The notes beneath the pieces were generated by a model. It was given only the letters and a program-made list of their open reading frames with translations. It was not told the origin of the DNA and made no database searches. From contig JAOUKJ010000143.1 in the NCBI GenBank assembly GCA_029882675.1, forward strand, positions 1 through 8,917: a stretch of DNA of 8,917 nt. Reading direction: 5' to 3'. Positions 5,066 through 8,917 of the stretch are shown in pieces (the stretch's first letter is position 1; each line of letters opens with the position of its first letter). Source of the DNA: Cyclobacteriaceae bacterium. Lineage in GTDB: Bacteria; Bacteroidota; Bacteroidia; Cytophagales; Cyclobacteriaceae. Position numbers and translations under genes: made by a program.

Positions 5066-6943
5066 TTAGTTGAGAATTAATCCTACCATACCCTGAATAG
5101 AAATATTTTGATTAGCCTGGTCTGTCACTTCAGCTTTAAAAGCATAGCCACCTGTCGGCATTGGCCTCCCCAAATAAGTACCGTCCCACCCCTCATCAAT
5201 TCGGTCAGTTGAAAAAACGAGCTCACCCCAACGATTATAAATTTTCACTTTAAAGGTTTTTATATAACGGCCGTAAAAGAAAAGATCGTCATTTAAACCG
5301 TCACCGTTGGGGGTGAACGCATCCGGATGTATTACATCACTTTGCCTTATGATTGTTACCAGATTAGATGAAGATGCAGGGAGTACACCGTCCACAGGAA
5401 TGGCGTAAATTTTATATTGCACCACTTGCATGGCCAGCACATCTTTGTCATCAAGGAATTGTGTAGAGGTAGTGGTAAAGGTATCCTGAAGCCCCCCAGC
5501 CTGATCATACTTTTCAATCCGGTATTCCTGAACACCACTCATATAACCAGCATAAGGTGTCCAGCTCAAACTGACACTATTATCTGCCTGAAGGCTCCCC
5601 GTAAGAAAAACAGCACAGACCTCAGGGCCTACACCAGACCTGTTTCCACAAATGTCACTGTAGTCCAACGTGTAGCAATATTGACCGGAAGAGGGTGAAA
5701 TATCTAGATCAATAAAGGTGGTTTCAGTGATGGTTGGAAACAAGTATGGACTTTCTGTCTCATACTTATGGCGCAGATCATAACCTGTGGGAGTAAATCC
5801 TGCAGGCGGGAACCAATTTACCTCTATCTGGCTGCCTGACACCCTGATAGATATATCTTCTATTACCGGGGGTTTTTGCGTAGAAAAAGCCAAACCACAA
5901 TATTCCATTGAGCTACTGGTGGCTCCATTGGGAAAATTAGCACTTACTGTATAACAATAAGTTGTTTCGCAAATGATATCAATATCGGTGTGGCTGGGTT
6001 GGACGGTGGTCACATCGCAAGTGCCGTTTTTACACACCGAATAGTTGGTAGCCCCGGGAGAAGCGTTCCAATTTAGTTGATTTAGCCCATCAGCATTGAC
6101 CATGCTGAGATCGATACTGCATACAATACCGGAGTATACCGAGGTATTATTACAGGCATCATAAGATCCTATGCGGAAACAATAATAATTTTTTTCAAGA
6201 TCAATGCTGCTGCTGGAAAAACTATAGGTGTTTAATGATTCATCCAGCCAGGCCAGCAATTGAAATGAAGATGTCCCGCCGGGAGAAATCTCAAGCCGGT
6301 GAGCTATGTTGGGCTGGGGCTGATAATTGATTTCAAGTGAGTTTTTGTCCGTAATGGAAATACTTGTAATCGTAGCCGTAGGCAGGGCAGGCAATGCATT
6401 TACCTGCTTAACATTGGAAGCACAATTATCTGCGGCATTCAGGTTAAGGCCTGAAACACTGATCTGATAGGCTCCGGAAGCAACGTATTGATTAACGGGA
6501 ACCGGATTACCCCGGTTAATCACAAATTCATTTATACCATCGTTGTTATAGTCTATCTGATATTGGTCAAAGCTGGCATCGTTGATTTGAAGTGTCACTT
6601 CATTGGAAGAGCAAGTGTTAATATCGAAATCAGGTTTGATGTTGTCTACCACGACGATATCGATAAAATCACCACGAAAACCCTGGTGATCAACTTCGAG
6701 TCGATATGAACCCGCAGCAGTGTAGGTGTGTTGGTAAACATTTTGTCCCTGCGTGCCATCACCCCAGCGTATATCACAGGGACATTTATCGGGCATTTTA
6801 CTTGTCAAGTTGATGGTAAACGGGGCGCATCCTTTAATGAAATCAACTTCGAAATTTCCATCATTGCTGATATACTGCCCATTTACTATCCCGGCAATAA
6901 AAAGGAGTATTAATCCGGCTATATGACTGTACAATTTACTCAT
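5066..6943 (-). CDS. Secreted PKD/FnIII-like protein with type IX secretion type B sorting domain
   Basis: The protein has 625 aa. An N-terminal signal peptide (hydrophobic 8-20) has likely cleavage before Gln23. A PKD-like domain covers about 30-100, with WGDGT (60-64) and YQHTYTAAGSY. Four beta-sandwich, FnIII-like modules follow, roughly 185-275, 276-355, 356-445 and 446-532. The C-terminus (about 537-625) has all marks of the gliding-motility-associated type B sorting domain: HPDAFTPNGDGLND, FKVKIYNRWGELVF, GWDGTYLGRPMPTGGYAFKAE. Such domains direct export through the type IX system to the cell surface or medium (known for the family). Sixteen cysteines, most at repeated positions in the modules, suggest disulfides. 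No catalytic domain is seen, so an adhesin or surface-structural role is inferred, not shown. Its ATG overlaps the hutH stop (TAATG), which suggests translational coupling. Confidence 0.9.
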   Translation of the reverse strand: MSKLYSHIAGLILLFIAGIVNGQYISNDGNFEVDFIKGCAPFTINLTSKMPDKCPCDIRWGDGTQGQNVYQHTYTAAGSYRLEVDHQGFRGDFIDIVVVDNIKPDFDINTCSSNEVTLQINDASFDQYQIDYNNDGINEFVINRGNPVPVNQYVASGAYQISVSGLNLNAADNCASNVKQVNALPALPTATITSISITDKNSLEINYQPQPNIAHRLEISPGGTSSFQLLAWLDESLNTYSFSSSSIDLEKNYYCFRIGSYDACNNTSVYSGIVCSIDLSMVNADGLNQLNWNASPGATNYSVCKNGTCDVTTVQPSHTDIDIICETTYCYTVSANFPNGATSSSMEYCGLAFSTQKPPVIEDISIRVSGSQIEVNWFPPAGFTPTGYDLRHKYETESPYLFPTITETTFIDLDISPSSGQYCYTLDYSDICGNRSGVGPEVCAVFLTGSLQADNSVSLSWTPYAGYMSGVQEYRIEKYDQAGGLQDTFTTTSTQFLDDKDVLAMQVVQYKIYAIPVDGVLPASSSNLVTIIRQSDVIHPDAFTPNGDGLNDDLFFYGRYIKTFKVKIYNRWGELVFSTDRIDEGWDGTYLGRPMPTGGYAFKAEVTDQANQNISIQGMVGLILN

Positions 6944-8430
6944 TACTCAATCTCGCTGGTTTTCAGGAAGGCCACTGCTGACACGATGTCTTCATGTAGT
7001 ATACGATCATGATCTATAAACGTAACCACTTTACTGAAATTGCTCACCAAATCTTCCAGTTGAGGGCTGGTATTCAAAGGCCGCCTGAAATTCAGGGCCT
7101 GAACGGCAGTGAGCAATTCAATAGCCAGCACCGTATATACATTATTAATGATTTTAAATGTTTTGGTGGCCGCATTGGCTCCCATACTTACATGGTCTTC
7201 CTGCCCATTGGACGATGGGATAGAATCCACAGATGCCGGAGTGCATAATTGTTTGTTCTGACTGACAATGCTGGCGGCAGTATATTGGGGAATCATCAGC
7301 CCTGAATTGATGCCGGGATTGGCCACCAGGTAATGCGGCAAATTGCGCTGCCCGGAGATCAATTGAAAGGTGCGACGTTCTGAAATATTACCCAGCTCGG
7401 CAATAGCTATCCCCAGAAAATCAAAACCCAGTGCCAGGGGCTGTCCATGAAAATTGCCCGCTGATATAATACTATCACCCTCAATGAAGATGTTGGGGTT
7501 GTCAGTAACACTATTTATCTCAGTGTGTATAATGCCGGAAAAATAGTCGATGGTATCAGCTGTGGCGCCATGAACCTGTGGGATACAACGAAACGAATAC
7601 GGATCCTGAATATGCTCTTTTTGCTGTATAATCAATTCACTTCCCTGTAAAAGCGTTCTGATAACATTAGCAACAGCTATTTGCCCCCGGTGTGGCCTGA
7701 TGCGGTGTACTTCATCTTTAAAGGGATCAATCCGACCGTCAAAGGCATCGAGGGAGAGCGCCCCAATGATATTGGCAAATTTCATCAAACGTTTGCTTTG
7801 GATCACAGCCCATACACCATAGGCACTCATAAACTGGGTGCCATTGAGCAGTGCGAGCCCGTCCTTTGGTCTTAACAATATGGGTTCCCAGTTTAATTTT
7901 TTGAGGAGTTCATCGCTTCTGACAATTTTGCCGTGGTAAGACACCTCTCCCATTCCAATCAATGGTAGTGAGAGGTGGGCAAGGGGCGCCAAATCACCAG
8001 AAGCACCCAATGATCCCTGCTCAAAGACCAGCGGATGAATACCCAGATTATAGAAATCCATAAGCCTGTCAACTACTTCTAATTGCACGCCGGAATATCC
8101 ATAGGAAAGCGACTGGATTTTTAAAATAAGAATCAACCTGACGATTTCTTCAGGAATCGGCTTTCCCGTGCCACAAGCATGTGACATTATCAGGTTTTCC
8201 TGAAGCTTCCTCAAATCTTTTTTAGGGATAAATTTATTATATAATGATCCGAATCCAGTGTTTATTCCATAAACAGGTTGATCGGAAATGGCCATTTTGT
8301 GATCAAGATAACTCCTGCAATTGACCACCCGCTCCCTTGATTCATCAGACCATGTCAATTGCGATGAAGAATTTATCAGCTTAATGATATCTTCAACGGT
8401 CAGTGAGTCATTGATCTGATATTTATTCAT
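6943..8430 (-). CDS. hutH: Histidine ammonia-lyase
   Basis: This cytoplasmic enzyme removes ammonia from L-histidine to give trans-urocanate, the first step of histidine breakdown. With the ATG at 8430 it has 495 aa. The self-cyclising Ala143-Ser144-Gly145 triad, which forms the MIO cofactor, sits in GSLGASGDLAPLAH. Tyr54 in VYGINTGFG, the Ser-His pair at 83-84 in LIMSHACG and Glu411 in NGQEDHVSMG are features that separate histidine lyases from tyrosine and phenylalanine lyases, which carry HL or FL at the selectivity pair and lack the QEDH glutamate. An in-frame TTG at 8442 would start inside the hisS stop region. The ATG is preferred because it begins 4 nt after the hisS stop. No hutU, hutI or hutG lies nearby, so the rest of the pathway must be elsewhere if it is present. 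Confidence 0.93.
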   Translation of the reverse strand: MNKYQINDSLTVEDIIKLINSSSQLTWSDESRERVVNCRSYLDHKMAISDQPVYGINTGFGSLYNKFIPKKDLRKLQENLIMSHACGTGKPIPEEIVRLILILKIQSLSYGYSGVQLEVVDRLMDFYNLGIHPLVFEQGSLGASGDLAPLAHLSLPLIGMGEVSYHGKIVRSDELLKKLNWEPILLRPKDGLALLNGTQFMSAYGVWAVIQSKRLMKFANIIGALSLDAFDGRIDPFKDEVHRIRPHRGQIAVANVIRTLLQGSELIIQQKEHIQDPYSFRCIPQVHGATADTIDYFSGIIHTEINSVTDNPNIFIEGDSIISAGNFHGQPLALGFDFLGIAIAELGNISERRTFQLISGQRNLPHYLVANPGINSGLMIPQYTAASIVSQNKQLCTPASVDSIPSSNGQEDHVSMGANAATKTFKIINNVYTVLAIELLTAVQALNFRRPLNTSPQLEDLVSNFSKVVTFIDHDRILHEDIVSAVAFLKTSEIE

Positions 8431-8434
8431 CGTA

Positions 8435-8917
8435 CTAGGCAATATGTTTTATCAGTTCATCTACTGTTAACTTCTCTTCATCACCTGAAACCATATTTTT
8501 TACCGTAAGCTGTCCGGAGTTCATTTCATCACTTCCTACAATCACCACATAAGGGGTACCCTTTTTATTAGCATAGGTCAGTTGCTTTTTGATTTTGTGC
8601 CGATCAGGATATACTTCAGAAGCAATATCATTTTCTCTTAAACGGGAAAGGATACCATACCCGTATATCATGGCTTCGTCATCAAAATGGGCAATTAATA
8701 CTTTTGATGAAGTGAGGGCCTCTTCAGGGAAAAGATTCAGTTCATCCATGGCATCGTACAAACGATCTACCCCAAAAGAAAATCCGGTGCCGGGAACACC
8801 TTCCACACCGAAGATTCCGGTAAGGTTGTCATAACGGCCTCCCCCCGAAACACTTCCTATACTCACATTATTGATCTTTACCTCAAAAATCATTCCGGTA
8901 TAATATGCCAGCCCCCT
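8435..8917 (-). CDS. hisS: Histidyl-tRNA synthetase, C-terminal part (5' end outside window)
   Basis: This class II aminoacyl-tRNA synthetase attaches histidine to tRNA-His. The window holds the last 160 codons, and the frame stays open to the right edge. The first visible residues, RGLAYYTGMIFEV, are the family-specific histidine-binding motif. The ATG at 8893 is internal to this motif and is not the true start. GGGRYDNL (25-32) is the second histidine-binding motif, and GTGFSFGVDRL (43-53) is class II motif 3 with its ATP-binding Arg52. Residues from about 65 form the anticodon-binding domain (KVLIAHFDDE, then ASEVYPDRHKIKKQLTYANKKGTPYVVIVG). The second motif begins GGGRYD rather than the AGGRYD of E. 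coli. The stop TAG (8437-8435) is 4 nt before the hutH ATG, so the two are very likely cotranscribed from a promoter outside the window. Confidence 0.95.
   Translation of the reverse strand, partial: RGLAYYTGMIFEVKINNVSIGSVSGGGRYDNLTGIFGVEGVPGTGFSFGVDRLYDAMDELNLFPEEALTSSKVLIAHFDDEAMIYGYGILSRLRENDIASEVYPDRHKIKKQLTYANKKGTPYVVIVGSDEMNSGQLTVKNMVSGDEEKLTVDELIKHIA

Noticed and set aside
5417..5698. Plus-strand open frame of 93 codons opposite the secreted-protein gene
   Set aside because: It lies fully inside a well-supported gene, has no recognisable domain or start signals, and its composition is what an antisense frame would give.
6943..8430. Tyrosine or phenylalanine ammonia-lyase, as in aryl polyene or pigment clusters
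   Set aside because: The selectivity pair is Ser-His and the QEDHVSMG glutamate is present, both of the histidine type. No ketosynthase, acyl carrier or pigment genes are nearby.
8430..8442. hutH starting at the TTG at 8442
   Set aside because: It would overlap the hisS stop by 8 nt and add four residues of no known importance. The ATG 4 nt after the hisS stop is a better start.
1..8917. Mobile element, CRISPR array, prophage, toxin-antitoxin pair or defence island
   Set aside because: No transposase, integrase, long terminal repeats, spaced direct repeats, tRNA-linked boundary or defence-type domain is visible on either strand.

Overview
The window looks like chromosomal DNA from a Bacteroidota member, most likely a gliding or Cytophagales-type bacterium. 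Three things point there. A secreted protein ends in a type IX secretion (type B, gliding-motility-associated) sorting domain. Promoter-like sites match the Bacteroidota TAnnTTTG / TTG pattern rather than the sigma-70 consensus. Starts lack clear Shine-Dalgarno sequences. Genus cannot be told from this sequence alone. No RNA gene, mobile element, CRISPR array, prophage or insertion sequence is visible, and all complete genes appear intact.

Layout from left to right. (1) The 3' end of a plus-strand TPR protein runs in from the left edge and converges on (2) minus-strand pdhB, the E1-beta subunit of pyruvate dehydrogenase. A hairpin with a U-tract in the pdhB direction separates them. pdhB seems to be a single-gene unit, with its own promoter-like site and a terminator on either side. 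(3) Next comes a minus-strand outer-membrane lipoprotein with an OmpA-like domain and a TPR-rich C-terminus. (4) A 167-bp divergent intergenic region carries a TAnnTTTG site for each direction. It leads to (5) a small plus-strand PspC-domain membrane protein.

The right-hand 5.3 kb is one tightly packed minus-strand set, in transcription order: hisS (cut by the right edge), hutH, a 625-aa PKD/FnIII-like type IX secretion substrate, ybaB (nucleoid-associated protein) and a family-2 glycosyltransferase. hisS and hutH are 4 nt apart. hutH/secreted protein and ybaB/glycosyltransferase each share a TAATG stop-start overlap. The only real gap, 79 bp, lies before ybaB. The set combines histidine use (charging and catabolism), a surface protein, chromosome organisation and glycan synthesis. 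This looks like a housekeeping neighbourhood rather than one pathway.

I found no convincing new defence, secretion or mobile system. The best items for follow-up are the Cys-rich repeat architecture of the secreted protein, the OmpA-TPR lipoprotein that lacks the canonical peptidoglycan-binding Asp, and a small repeat/dyad lying inside that lipoprotein's predicted promoter.
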